Assembly: GCF_030406385.1 (NCBI RefSeq)
Contig: NZ_JAUEPM010000005.1
Coordinates: 1 to 64,000, forward strand
DNA length: 64,000 bases
Origin: Microbacterium oryzae
Lineage (GTDB): Bacteria > Actinomycetota > Actinomycetes > Actinomycetales > Microbacteriaceae
Direction: 5' to 3'
Part shown: piece after piece, positions 14,251 to 26,929 of the stretch
How positions within the stretch are numbered: position 1 is the stretch's first letter
Layout of the letters: each line of letters opens with the position of its first letter
The notes under the pieces: model-generated
Seen by the model: the letters and a program-made list of their open reading frames with translations, nothing else
What the model was told of the DNA's origin: nothing
The model's database searches: none
Program-made: the position numbers and the translations under genes

Positions 14251-15177
14251 TCAGATGGGGAGGTAGCTCAGCGGGTCGACGATCGCGCCGTTAATGCGGT
14301 ACTCGATGTGCAGGTGGTTCGCGGTCGAGTGTCCGGTCGATCCGACGTAGCCGATGATCTGGCCGGCGGAGACGGTGTCGCCGACCTGAACCTGGCGGGT
14401 GCCATAGGTCATGTGCCCGTAGAGCGAGGTGGTGCCGTCGCCGTGATCGATCGCGACGACGACGCCCCAACCTCCGAGCGCCTCCTGCGAGGTGATGACC
14501 CGGCCGGGCTTCACCGCATAGATCGGAGTCATAGCAGGGGCGACCATGTCGGCGCCCTCGTGCCCGGAGCTGACCGAGCGGCTGACGTAGTAGGAACCGG
14601 CGGGCAGCGGGCAGATGCCGCTCGCGTTCCGCGCGGGTGCCTCGTAGGTCTGCGTCTGCGGGGCCTGCGGCGCCTGCGGCTGCGCGGGCTGCACCTGCGC
14701 CTGCTGCTGCTGCTGCGCCTCGGCCTGCTGCTGCTGCTCCGCGGCCGCCTGCTCGGCCTGCTCGCGTGCGCGCTCGGCTGCGGCCGCTGCCGCCGCCTCG
14801 GCCTTCGCCTGCTCGATCTCCTCGGGGGTGGTCGCGGAATACGCGGCCCCGCCCAGGGGGGCGGTCTGGACCGCGGCGTCCACCGCGATCGACTGCGCCT
14901 CGCTCTCGGCGGCGTCCTGCAAGGACACCGTCTCGGCGGAGGGCTGCGTCGCGGCGTAAGCGGGAACCGCCACGCCGGCGATCAGCGCGAGCACGGCCGC
15001 CAGCGTGCCGACGGTGCGCACGGGCTTCACCTTCGGGGCTGCTGCGCGCAGCGCGGCCCGCTCCATCCGGCGCACGTCCCTGCGCGACATCACAACCGGG
15101 CCGCTCGCGGCGGGGGCGTTCGTCTGAGAGGTCTCGACGGTGTCGGGGGCACCGTCGGACACGGGGTTCTCTGCCAA
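14251..15177 (-). CDS. secreted or membrane-anchored M23 (LytM) peptidase
   Basis: 308 residues from a TTG start. The frame opens further up, but TTG 15177 has GGAGGAG exactly 7 nt before it, and no earlier codon has a site. A hydrophobic segment (VGTLAAVLALIAGVAVPAYA) acts as signal or anchor. A Gln/Ala-rich coiled spacer follows, then a complete M23 domain with zinc ligands in SSGHEGADMVAP and STANHLHIEYR. It cleaves peptidoglycan peptide bridges in the cell wall. Two direct repeats upstream (15323-15338) may be a regulator site. Confidence 0.9.
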   Translation of the reverse strand: MAENPVSDGAPDTVETSQTNAPAASGPVVMSRRDVRRMERAALRAAAPKVKPVRTVGTLAAVLALIAGVAVPAYAATQPSAETVSLQDAAESEAQSIAVDAAVQTAPLGGAAYSATTPEEIEQAKAEAAAAAAAERAREQAEQAAAEQQQQAEAQQQQQAQVQPAQPQAPQAPQTQTYEAPARNASGICPLPAGSYYVSRSVSSGHEGADMVAPAMTPIYAVKPGRVITSQEALGGWGVVVAIDHGDGTTSLYGHMTYGTRQVQVGDTVSAGQIIGYVGSTGHSTANHLHIEYRINGAIVDPLSYLPI

Positions 15178-15322
15178 GTCTGTTCTCCTCCGTCGCCTCG
15201 CGCCAGGGAGCGCCGACTCGTCAGAACTGGTTCGGGGCACAGTTCCACTCCGTCAGAACGACGAGCCGGAGAGGCGATTTCTCACGGAGCGACCCGGGAT
15301 CAGGGACCCGGGCATCGCTCAA

Positions 15323-15338
15323 AGGTAACGGAAGATAA
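15323..15338 (-). promoter_or_regulatory. direct repeats upstream of the peptidase (MtrA-like)
   Basis: AGGTAACG and AGATAACG occur 10 bp apart on the plus strand, which is GTTATCTT/GTTACCTT on the gene's strand. GTAAC-type direct repeats upstream of cell-wall hydrolase genes are the reported binding pattern of the actinobacterial response regulator MtrA. The match is suggestive only. Confidence 0.35.
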
Positions 15339-15377
15339 CGAGAATGTCACGCTCCCGAGCGGGCTCCCGGCCGGTGC

Positions 15378-17283
<1,906 letters not shown>

Positions 17284-17291
17284 GCTCTGCC

Positions 17292-17330
17292 ACGAGAAAC
17301 GCCCCGGCCGTCGACCGGGGCGTTTCTCGT
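17292..17330. terminator. bidirectional terminator, serC / DUF3027
   Basis: A 16-bp perfect stem (ACGAGAAACGCCCCGG and complement) with a 7-nt loop. T-rich flanks occur on both strands (GTTTCTCGT). It separates two convergent genes. Confidence 0.88.
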
Positions 17331-17343
17331 CGTGGGGGACGTC

Positions 17344-17976
17344 TCAGTCGTCGCTCTCGCGATCCCACCGGTCGTCATCGTCCGACTCGTCATCATCCGA
17401 TTCGTCGTCGTCATCGTCCGACTCCTCGTCGTCCGACTCGTCGTCGTCCGAGCCGTCGGAGTCCTCGTCGTCGAGCTCGTCGATGTCGACCCCGTCGACG
17501 TCGCCCGCGTGCAGGATCGGCGAGCCGTCCTCGTCGAAGTCGTCCTCGTCCGAGTCCTCGTCGTGGTCGTCCGCGAAGTCCTCGCCGTCCGAGTCGCCCT
17601 CGTCGTCGGCCTCGGCGTCATCGTCGGACGCCTCCGCCGCCGCGACCTGCGCCGCCTTGTACTCCTGCAGGCGCACCGACCAGGGCACCCACTCCGGAGC
17701 GAGCAGTGCGCCATCGCCGGGGAGCAGCTCGACCTCGAGCACGGTGGGCTCGGCGTCTTCCACGACCGCGAGCGTGACGGTCCAGTGCCAGCCCGGGTAT
17801 CCGCTCAGCGTCGTCTCGAAGCGCAGCGACACCGCGCCGCCCTCCTCGACGGCATAGCCGGCGGGCTCGCCGATCGTCTCCGCCGGCGTCACCTCGCGGA
17901 GGGCCGCCAGGGCGAGGTCGTGCGCCTCGAGGAGGCGCGCGTCGGGCGCGGCGCCGGCTTCGGAGGCGTCAGACAT
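17344..17976 (-). CDS. DUF3027-family protein with Asp/Ser acidic tail
   Basis: 210 residues. The first about 110 residues carry the actinobacterial DUF3027 fold, with SGYPGWHWTVTLAVVED and LAPEWVPW. The last about 95 residues are almost only Asp, Glu and Ser in short repeats (DDDESDDEESDDD), disordered and extremely acidic. The start overlaps the end of the cold-shock gene by 8 nt, which is the family's usual neighbour. Function unknown; coupling to a nucleic-acid chaperone hints at RNA-related work. Confidence 0.88.
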   Translation of the reverse strand: MSDASEAGAAPDARLLEAHDLALAALREVTPAETIGEPAGYAVEEGGAVSLRFETTLSGYPGWHWTVTLAVVEDAEPTVLEVELLPGDGALLAPEWVPWSVRLQEYKAAQVAAAEASDDDAEADDEGDSDGEDFADDHDEDSDEDDFDEDGSPILHAGDVDGVDIDELDDEDSDGSDDDESDDEESDDDDDESDDDESDDDDRWDRESDD

Positions 17977-18352
17977 CGAGCTCGTCCGCGACCTTGCGCA
18001 GCACCGCGGCGACCTTGCGCCCGTGTGACGAGGAGGGGTAGCGGCCGCGGCGCAGGTCGCCGCCGATGTCGTCGAGGAGCTTCACGAGGTCCTCGACGAT
18101 GACCGCCATGTCGTCGGCGTTCTTCCGTGCGGCCTTCGCGAGGCTGGGCGGGGCCTCGAGCACGCGGACGGAGAGCGCCTGCGGACCCTTGCGGCCATCC
18201 GCGATGCCGAACTCCAGACGCGTGCCCGCCTTGACCACGGCGCCCGCGGGGAGGGCGCTCGCGTGCAGGAACACGTCGTCGTGTCCGTCGTCCGACGTGA
18301 TGAAGCCGAAGCCCTTGTCGTCGTCGTAGAACCTGACCTTGCCGGTGGGCAT
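17969..18352 (-). CDS. cold-shock-domain protein with C-terminal extension
   Basis: 127 residues. The N-terminal cold-shock domain (residues 1-66) has both RNA-binding motifs, KGFGFI and VFLH. A helical tail of about 60 residues (DDMAVIVEDLVKLLDD) follows, absent from the 67-residue CspA type. It binds single-stranded RNA or DNA as a chaperone. GAGG lies 6 nt upstream of the ATG. It forms an overlapping pair with DUF3027. Confidence 0.92.
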   Translation of the reverse strand: MPTGKVRFYDDDKGFGFITSDDGHDDVFLHASALPAGAVVKAGTRLEFGIADGRKGPQALSVRVLEAPPSLAKAARKNADDMAVIVEDLVKLLDDIGGDLRRGRYPSSSHGRKVAAVLRKVADELDV

Positions 18353-18441
18353 GTGAACCTCGCTGATGCGGCTGGACGTAGAGAGAGGGGTCGTCCGATC
18401 CCTCCCCGCCAGCCTAGCGCGGTGCCACTATCCTGGTGAGG

Positions 18442-18708
18442 ATGAGCACCCACCCCAACCCGCAGCCGGCGGTCCGCCGCATCGACCGCATCCTCGCGTT
18501 CGCGTCGCTGGGCGTCGTCGTCCTCTCCATCGGCTGCTTCCTCTCGGTCATGATCGCCACGTGGGCCGGCGTGACCGACTTCTCCGGCGGGGCGTGGCCG
18601 GTGGTCTTCCTGGTCCAGCTGATCGGCCCGATCGTCGCCTTCCTCCTGCTCCTCACGCTGCTCATCACGAGCTTCGTGCGAAGGGGACGCGTCTCCCGCG
18701 GGAGCTGA
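18442..18708 (+). CDS. small membrane protein with two TM segments
   Basis: 88 residues. Two hydrophobic helices (about 17-40 and 52-77) are followed by a basic tail FVRRGRVSRGS. TATCCT at 18429-18434 with 7 nt to the ATG supports this start over the GTG at 18436. It lies 3 nt before the helicase-associated gene and is probably co-transcribed with it. No family recognised. Confidence 0.72.
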   Translation: MSTHPNPQPAVRRIDRILAFASLGVVVLSIGCFLSVMIATWAGVTDFSGGAWPVVFLVQLIGPIVAFLLLLTLLITSFVRRGRVSRGS

Positions 18709-18711
18709 CGC

Positions 18712-20409
18712 ATGAGCGGCGGCGAGGCGCGCGAGCTGGCTGAGCAGCTGGCCGCTCTCTCCGACGCCGACCTGCGTGCGCTCCTCACCGCCCGGCGCAT
18801 CCAGCCGCAGGTGGGATGGCACGACTTCTTCGATGCTGCGGAGGCCCTGCTCGCGCCGGAGTCGATCGCGTCGGCCCTGCGGCTCCTGCCGCGAGGCGTC
18901 CTCGCGGCCCTCGCGGGCGGTCGCCCGGTCCAGGGCGGCGCGGTGGCCGCGTCACTCGTCGGGGCGGATGGCCGCGCCCTCCCCCGGGTGGCGGCCGCTC
19001 TCGCCGATGTCGACCTCGCGCCCGCCGACGCCCCGCCGCCGCGCCTCGCGGACGACGCGGCGAGCGCGCGTGCGGCCGAGCGCGCCTTCACGACCCTGTC
19101 GGCCCTCGCTGACGTGCTCGTCGCGGCCCTCTCGACTCCGCTCACGCGGGTGGGGAGCGGATCGGTGGCCGCGGCCGACCGGCGGCGCCTGCTGCAGGAG
19201 GAGGTGGCGCGAGACGCCGACGAGCTCGACGACCTGGTCCGGCTCGGCGAGGTCGCGGGGCTCCTGCACGCCCTCGAGCGCGCGTGGGTGGTGACCGCGG
19301 CCGGAGCCGACTGGGTCCAAGCGGACACCCGGGTGCGCTGGGAGAGGCTGACGGGCGGATGGCGCGACGCGCTTCCCGAGGGAGTGCGATCGCCGGCAGG
19401 GGGCTGGCTGCCGCCTGCGGCATGGGCCGGGGCCTATCCTCTCGATCCGAGCTGGCCGGAGAGCGCGACGACCTGGCTGCGTCTCGGCGTCCTCCTCGGG
19501 CTCGGCGAGCTCCTCGAGTTCGACGCAGCGGAGACGGCCTGGGCGCGTCCCCTGCGCGAGGGCACGGCGCCGGACGCCTCCGCGCTCGTCGCGCTCCTCC
19601 CCGGCGAGGTCGATCGAGTGTTCCTGCAGAACGATCTCACGGCGATCTCCCCCGGTCCGCTCGTACCGGCGCTCGAGGTCCGGCTGCGCGGCATGGCGAC
19701 ACGGGAGACCCATGCGCAGGCATCCACCTACCGCTTCAGCGAAGCCACCCTCTCGACCGCGCTGGCCGCCGGCGAGACGGCCGAGGCCATCCGCGCATTC
19801 CTCTCCGAGCTGTCGCTCACCGGCATCCCGCAGCCCCTCGACTACCTGCTCTCGCGCGCCGCCGAGCGTCACGGGCTCGTGCAGGTGCGCACGGACCCCG
19901 ACGACGGCAGGACGCTGGTGACGAGCGTCGACCCGCGCATCCTCGAGACCATCGCCGTGGACCAGGCGCTGCAGCCGATCGCGCTCGTACGTGCGGGCGG
20001 CGCGCTGCGGACGCGCATCTCCCGCGACGCCGTCGCCCGTGCGCTGGCCGAGGCCCGGTATCCGGCCGTGGCCGTCGACGAGAGCGGGGCGCCGGTTCCG
20101 CTGCGCCACGGGCACGCGGCCCCGCCGCCGAACGACACCGCCTCCAGCCGGTTCGATCCGCTCATCGCACGGCTCCGGGCCGCGCACGGCGAGGATGCCG
20201 AGGCGGCATGGCTCGAGCGCGAGCTCGAGTCGGCCGTCCGCGCACGGGCGCTGGTGGTCGTGGCGGTTGCGATGCCGGACGGAGCGGTGCGCGAGTTCAC
20301 GCTCGAGGCCTCGGGGATGGCGGGCGGACGGCTCCGCGGACGGGACCGCGCAGCCGACGTCGAGCGCACGCTGCCGGTCGCGCTCATCCGCTCCGTGCGT
20401 CCGGCCTGA
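18712..20409 (+). CDS. helicase-associated domain protein, partner of XPB
   Basis: 565 residues. The central part (VFLQNDLTAISPGPLVPALE, about 300-320) is the signature of the helicase conserved C-terminal domain (Helicase_C_3, XPB/Ssl2 type). No Walker A or DEAD box exists, so it is not a helicase itself. This gene precedes xpb in many Actinobacteria and probably encodes a partner or regulatory subunit. The start lies 3 nt after the previous stop, in agreement with an operon. xpb has its own -10 box 65 nt further on. Confidence 0.85.
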   Translation: MSGGEARELAEQLAALSDADLRALLTARRIQPQVGWHDFFDAAEALLAPESIASALRLLPRGVLAALAGGRPVQGGAVAASLVGADGRALPRVAAALADVDLAPADAPPPRLADDAASARAAERAFTTLSALADVLVAALSTPLTRVGSGSVAAADRRRLLQEEVARDADELDDLVRLGEVAGLLHALERAWVVTAAGADWVQADTRVRWERLTGGWRDALPEGVRSPAGGWLPPAAWAGAYPLDPSWPESATTWLRLGVLLGLGELLEFDAAETAWARPLREGTAPDASALVALLPGEVDRVFLQNDLTAISPGPLVPALEVRLRGMATRETHAQASTYRFSEATLSTALAAGETAEAIRAFLSELSLTGIPQPLDYLLSRAAERHGLVQVRTDPDDGRTLVTSVDPRILETIAVDQALQPIALVRAGGALRTRISRDAVARALAEARYPAVAVDESGAPVPLRHGHAAPPPNDTASSRFDPLIARLRAAHGEDAEAAWLERELESAVRARALVVVAVAMPDGAVREFTLEASGMAGGRLRGRDRAADVERTLPVALIRSVRPA

Positions 20410-20473
20410 CGGCGCCCACGGGGGGAGGTCCGACGTGACGGACCCGCCCCGAGCCGCGCCGCCATCCCGCCGG

Positions 20474-20479
20474 TAGGAT
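20474..20479 (+). promoter_or_regulatory. xpb -10 box (leaderless)
   Basis: TAGGAT ends 8 nt before the xpb ATG, in the gap after the helicase-associated gene, so xpb can be transcribed independently. Confidence 0.55.
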
Positions 20480-20487
20480 GGTCAGCT

Positions 20488-22131
20488 ATGTCCGACGGCC
20501 CCCTCATCGTCCAGAGCGACCGCACGGTGCTCCTCGAGGTCGCCCATCGCGACGCCGAGACGGCCCGTCACGAGCTCGCCGTGTTCGCCGAGCTCGAGCG
20601 GGCTCCCGAGCACATCCACACCTACCGCGTGACGCGACTCGGGCTCTGGAACGCTCGCGCCGCCGGCCACACCGCCGACGACATGCTGGCCACCCTTGAG
20701 CGGTGGTCGCGGTTCCCCGTTCCGCCCTCGGTCAGCACGGATCTGCGCGAGACCGTGGAGCGGTACGGCCGTCTCGTCATCGACCGCGATGACGAGGGAC
20801 GCCTGCGTCTGACGTCCACCGACCGCGCCGTGCTCACCGAGGTGTCCCGCAGCAAGCGCATCCAGCCGCTGCTCCTGGCGCAGCCGGCCGAAGACTCCTT
20901 CGTCGTCGAGGCGTGGGCCCGCGGGCAGATCAAGCAGGAGCTGCTGAAGATCGGCTGGCCCGCGGAAGACCGCGCCGGCTACACGCCCGGCACCCCGCAT
21001 CCCATCTCGCTGCGCGAGGACGACTGGGAGCTCCGCCCCTACCAGCGGATGGCCGTCGACACGTTCCGAGCAGACGGCTCCGGCGTCGTCGTGCTCCCGT
21101 GCGGTGCGGGCAAGACGCTCGTGGGCGCCGGCGCGATGGCGGCGACCGGGACGACGACGCTCATCCTCGTGACGAACACCGTCTCCGCCCGGCAGTGGCG
21201 CGACGAGCTGCTGCGCCGCACCACGCTCACGGCCGAGGAGATCGGCGAGTACTCCGGGCAGTCCAAGGAGATCAAGCCCGTCACGATCGCGACGTACCAG
21301 ATCCTCACCTCCAAGCGGAAGGGCGAGTACGCGCACCTGTCGCTCCTCGACGCCCTGGACTGGGGGCTCGTCGTCTACGACGAGGTGCACCTCCTCCCCG
21401 CGCCGGTGTTCAAGCTCACCGCCGACCTGCAGGCGCGCCGTCGCCTCGGCCTCACTGCGACCCTCGTGCGCGAGGACGGGCGTGAGGGCGACGTGTTCAG
21501 CCTCATCGGCCCCAAGCGGTTCGACGCCCCGTGGAAGGAGATCGAGGCGCAGGGCTTCATCTCCCCCGCCGCCTGCTACGAGGTGCGCGTCGACCTCCCG
21601 GCCTCCGAGCGGCTCGAGTACGCGGCGGCGGCCGACGACGAGCGCTATCGGCTGGCGGCGACCGCACCGGCGAAGATCGACGCCGTCCGCCGCATCCTCG
21701 CCCAGCACGCCGACGAGCAGGTGCTCGTGATCGGGCAGTACCTCGACCAGCTCGACGAGCTCGCCGACGCGCTGGGGGCGCCGAAGATCACCGGCGCCAC
21801 GCCCGTCGACGAGCGCGAGCGGCTGTTCAGCGCGTTCCGGGCCGGCGAGGTGAAACTCCTGGTCGTGTCGAAGGTGGCGAACTTCTCGGTCGACCTCCCC
21901 GAGGCGTCGGTGGCCGTCCAGGTGTCCGGCTCGTTCGGATCCCGCCAGGAGGAGGCGCAGCGGCTCGGCCGGCTCCTCCGCCCGAAGCAGAGCGGCCTCA
22001 CCGCGAGCTTCTACACGCTCATCGCGCGCGACACCGTCGACCAGGACTTCGCGCAGAACCGCCAGCGCTTCCTCGCCGAGCAGGGCTACAGCTACACGAT
22101 CCTCGACGCGGAGCGCCTCGAGGCCGCGTGA
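20488..22131 (+). CDS. XPB-type DNA repair helicase (3'-5')
   Basis: 547 residues. SF2 helicase motifs are intact: LPCGAGKT (Walker A), VVYDEVH (DEVH box), LTATLVRED, and motif VI in QEEAQRLGRLLRP. An N-terminal damage-recognition-like domain (residues about 1-170) precedes the ATPase core, as in other bacterial XPBs. It unwinds DNA and is presumed to act in repair, although its role in bacteria with UvrABCD is not fully settled. Downstream is a two-component system with its own promoter. Confidence 0.94.
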   Translation: MSDGPLIVQSDRTVLLEVAHRDAETARHELAVFAELERAPEHIHTYRVTRLGLWNARAAGHTADDMLATLERWSRFPVPPSVSTDLRETVERYGRLVIDRDDEGRLRLTSTDRAVLTEVSRSKRIQPLLLAQPAEDSFVVEAWARGQIKQELLKIGWPAEDRAGYTPGTPHPISLREDDWELRPYQRMAVDTFRADGSGVVVLPCGAGKTLVGAGAMAATGTTTLILVTNTVSARQWRDELLRRTTLTAEEIGEYSGQSKEIKPVTIATYQILTSKRKGEYAHLSLLDALDWGLVVYDEVHLLPAPVFKLTADLQARRRLGLTATLVREDGREGDVFSLIGPKRFDAPWKEIEAQGFISPAACYEVRVDLPASERLEYAAAADDERYRLAATAPAKIDAVRRILAQHADEQVLVIGQYLDQLDELADALGAPKITGATPVDERERLFSAFRAGEVKLLVVSKVANFSVDLPEASVAVQVSGSFGSRQEEAQRLGRLLRPKQSGLTASFYTLIARDTVDQDFAQNRQRFLAEQGYSYTILDAERLEAA

Positions 22132-22200
22132 CGCTCCGCCGCGACGGGCGGATTCGGGCGGAAGGCGCGCCATTGCCCACCCGCCCCCGTCCGACGGCGA

Positions 22201-22206
22201 CATAAT
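22201..22206 (+). promoter_or_regulatory. response-regulator -10 box (leaderless)
   Basis: CATAAT ends 6 nt before ATG 22213. It is one base from the consensus TATAAT. Confidence 0.55.
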
Positions 22207-22212
22207 GGGGTC

Positions 22213-22908
<696 letters not shown>

Positions 22909-22969
22909 CCGTCGGCGAGCTCCGCTCGCCCCGAGGAAGGGCCCGGCCCTGGCACGCAAGCTCGACACG

Positions 22970-24745
22970 GTGACCCGCTGGTGGCGTCGCGTGAGCCTGC
23001 GGGCCAAGGTGACCGGGGTCACCGTGTTCGTGCTGGCGTCGGGCCTGCTGGCCGCGGGGCTCGCGACGCTCCCGATCCTGCGCGTCAATCTGCTGAGCAC
23101 GGTGGACAGCACCGTCCAGGAGTACGCGCAGTCCAACGTCGCCGAGCGGCTGCTCACGCCCCTCACGACGGCATCGGGCGACCTGATGTTCGTGCCGTCC
23201 GACAACGAGCCGCGCACGGAGTACTCCGTCGCCATGTACAACCGCGAGGGCGAGCTGCTCGCCACGGCCGGGGGCGCCGAGAATCAGCCCGACCCGGCGT
23301 TTCCGCGACAGCTGCCACTGGATCAGGCCTACATGAAGCGCGGCGACACGCTCATCCTCGAGTCCACGAGCGGCTCGGGGTCGGGGTTCCACGCCGCCGT
23401 CTCCGTCAACACGCTGCAGTCGGAGAGCTACGACCTGCCGTACGCGACGATGATCGCGCTTCCGCTCACCGGCGTGGACGCCTTCATGCGCACCTACATC
23501 GCGGTCTTCACGCTCGTCGCGACCGCGACCGTCATCATCGCCGCGTTCCTCACGCGCGGGCTCGTCACGCTCACGTTCCGCCGCTTCGGCCAGGTCGAGG
23601 CGACCGCGATGGAGATCGCGTCGGGCGACTTCAGCCAGCGCATGACCGACATCGAGCCGCGCACCGAGATCGGTCGCCTCAAGATGGCGATCAACACCAT
23701 GCTCGATCGCATCGACGGCGCGATCGACGAGCGCGACGCGACCGTGCGCCAGATGCGACGGTTCATCGGCGACGCCAGCCATGAGCTGCGCACGCCGCTC
23801 GTGAGCGTGCGCGGCTACGCGGAGCTGTACCGGATGGGCGCCCTGCAGGACGAGGAGGCCACCGCCAAGGCGATGGAGCGGATCGAGGCCGAGGCGAAGC
23901 GGATGGCTCTCCTGGTCGAGGACCTGCTCGCCCTCACCCGCCTCGACGACCACCGCGAGCTGGACATCCGCCCCGTCGATCTGCGTCCCATCGCGCACGA
24001 CGCAGCGCTCGATGTGCGCGCGGCGGACCCGGGGCGCAATGTCACGGTCGTCGACCACACCTTCCAGGCGCTCACCGCGTCGGTGACGCTGCCCGACCTC
24101 TCGCAGCTCGAGGGTCCCGTGGAGTCGGACGACGCCCCGCGCCGACGGTGGGTGCCGCCGCGCACCGCCGCCATCGCACGCGCCTCCGCCGCTCTGCGCC
24201 GCCGCCGCCCCGCTGCCGGGGACGACGACCCCTTCGTCACTCAGCTCGACATCCCCGTGCAGCCGCCGTCGAAGCCCGTCGCGCTGCCCCCCATCGTGCG
24301 CGGTGACGAGGACAAGATCCGCCAGGTCGTCTCGAACCTCCTGGGCAACGCGCGGCGCTACAGCCCGCCCGAGGCGCCGATCGTCATCGAGGTCGGCGTG
24401 GACGCCGAGGCGCACGCGGGATGGATCGCGATCGTCGATCACGGGGAGGGGGTTCCCGAGTCGATCCGCGAGAAGGTCTTCCAGCGCTTCTGGCGCGCGG
24501 ACACCTCGCGTGCGCGGGAGACCGGGGGCAGCGGCCTCGGCCTGTCGATCGTGGCCTCCATCGTCGAGTCGCTGAGCGGAACGGTCGAGGTCCACGACAC
24601 CCCGGGCGGCGGAGCGACCTTCCGCGTCGGCTTCCCCCTCGCGCGCGAGGGCGCGGAGCTGTCGTCGCGTGCACAGGCCTCCCCGGCCCCGGTGTCCGCC
24701 GACGCCGCTGTGGACGACGGCGAGGAGACCGCCTCCGGCTCCTAG
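22970..24745 (+). CDS. sensor histidine kinase
   Basis: 591 residues from GTG 22970. TM1 is about 13-36, an extracytoplasmic sensor about 37-172, TM2 about 174-199, then HAMP. The H-box is RRFIGDASHELRTPL with His271. The ATPase domain has N-box NLLGNARRYSP (Asn460), DHGEGVP and GGSGLGLSI. About 75 residues of Pro/Arg-rich insert (about 365-443) separate the two, which is unusual. The GTG has no ribosome site. An in-frame CTG at 22949 has GAGGAAGG 8 nt upstream and would add seven residues, so it is the more probable true start. Confidence 0.92.
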   Translation: MTRWWRRVSLRAKVTGVTVFVLASGLLAAGLATLPILRVNLLSTVDSTVQEYAQSNVAERLLTPLTTASGDLMFVPSDNEPRTEYSVAMYNREGELLATAGGAENQPDPAFPRQLPLDQAYMKRGDTLILESTSGSGSGFHAAVSVNTLQSESYDLPYATMIALPLTGVDAFMRTYIAVFTLVATATVIIAAFLTRGLVTLTFRRFGQVEATAMEIASGDFSQRMTDIEPRTEIGRLKMAINTMLDRIDGAIDERDATVRQMRRFIGDASHELRTPLVSVRGYAELYRMGALQDEEATAKAMERIEAEAKRMALLVEDLLALTRLDDHRELDIRPVDLRPIAHDAALDVRAADPGRNVTVVDHTFQALTASVTLPDLSQLEGPVESDDAPRRRWVPPRTAAIARASAALRRRRPAAGDDDPFVTQLDIPVQPPSKPVALPPIVRGDEDKIRQVVSNLLGNARRYSPPEAPIVIEVGVDAEAHAGWIAIVDHGEGVPESIREKVFQRFWRADTSRARETGGSGLGLSIVASIVESLSGTVEVHDTPGGGATFRVGFPLAREGAELSSRAQASPAPVSADAAVDDGEETASGS

Positions 24746-24795
24746 CGTGAGAATGCGTCGACCACCGGCGCGCCGCGATGAACAGGAGCCCCAGG

Positions 24796-25083
24796 ATGCC
24801 CGTCTTCTCCGCCGACAGCGATGCCATCGTCTCGCAGTCCGTCAATGTCCGCGCCACCTGCGATCGCCTGCAGAGCGAGTCCGACACGCTGCTCGGTCAG
24901 CTCGCCGAGCTGAAGTCCGTCTGGCACGGATCGGCGGCAGCGGGCTTTCAGGGCGTCATGGACCAGTGGCGCTCCGCGCAGCTGGCGATCCAGGAATCGC
25001 TCGCCTCCATCGGGCAGGCGCTGAACATCGCCGGCACCCAGTACGCCGACGCCGAGCAGTCCGCCGCGTCGTTGTTCCGCTGA
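24796..25083 (+). CDS. WXG100-family (ESAT-6-like) protein
   Basis: 95 residues. A helical hairpin with the central WxG turn (KSVWHGSAAAGF) is preceded by a long charged helix. The length is typical of type VII secretion substrates. No ESX ATPase or membrane component is nearby, so secretion would depend on genes elsewhere. AGGAGC 7 nt before ATG 24796 supports it over ATG 24778. It lies 50 nt after the kinase gene and may be co-transcribed. Confidence 0.88.
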   Translation: MPVFSADSDAIVSQSVNVRATCDRLQSESDTLLGQLAELKSVWHGSAAAGFQGVMDQWRSAQLAIQESLASIGQALNIAGTQYADAEQSAASLFR

Positions 25084-25108
25084 GGAGGCAGCAGCCTCCG
25101 GACACGCG

Positions 25109-25138
25109 GAAGGGCCCCTCCTCGCGGAGGGGCCCTTC
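25109..25138. terminator. bidirectional terminator, WXG100 / groEL
   Basis: A 13-bp perfect stem, GAAGGGCCCCTCC / GGAGGGGCCCTTC, with tetraloop TCGC, between convergent genes. Confidence 0.87.
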
Positions 25139-25182
25139 GTGTGGATGGACGTCAGGCCGTCACCGGCCTCGACCCGTCGGGG

Positions 25183-26863
<1,681 letters not shown>

Positions 26864-26870
26864 TGCCATT

Positions 26871-26897
26871 TTGGCACTCGACCCCACCGAGTGCAAG
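26871..26897 (-). promoter_or_regulatory. CIRCE operator 2 (degenerate)
   Basis: TTGGCACTC-N9-GAGTGCAAG has the CIRCE spacing with two arm positions off. It starts 34 bp from the start of operator 1, about three helical turns. Confidence 0.78.
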
Positions 26898-26929
26898 CCG
26901 GAATCGCGGCGGATCGCGAGGGGTCCCGG

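Noticed and set aside
15178..15375. c-di-AMP riboswitch upstream of the M23 peptidase
   Set aside because: Such switches often precede wall hydrolases, but the conserved cores of that riboswitch are absent here.
17400..17640. Short regular repeats that might suggest a CRISPR array or satellite
   Set aside because: They encode the Asp/Ser tail of DUF3027 in frame; units are only 6-12 nt with no spacers.
24796..25083. Type VII secretion locus
   Set aside because: Only one WXG100 protein; no EccC, EccB, EccD or mycosin genes nearby.
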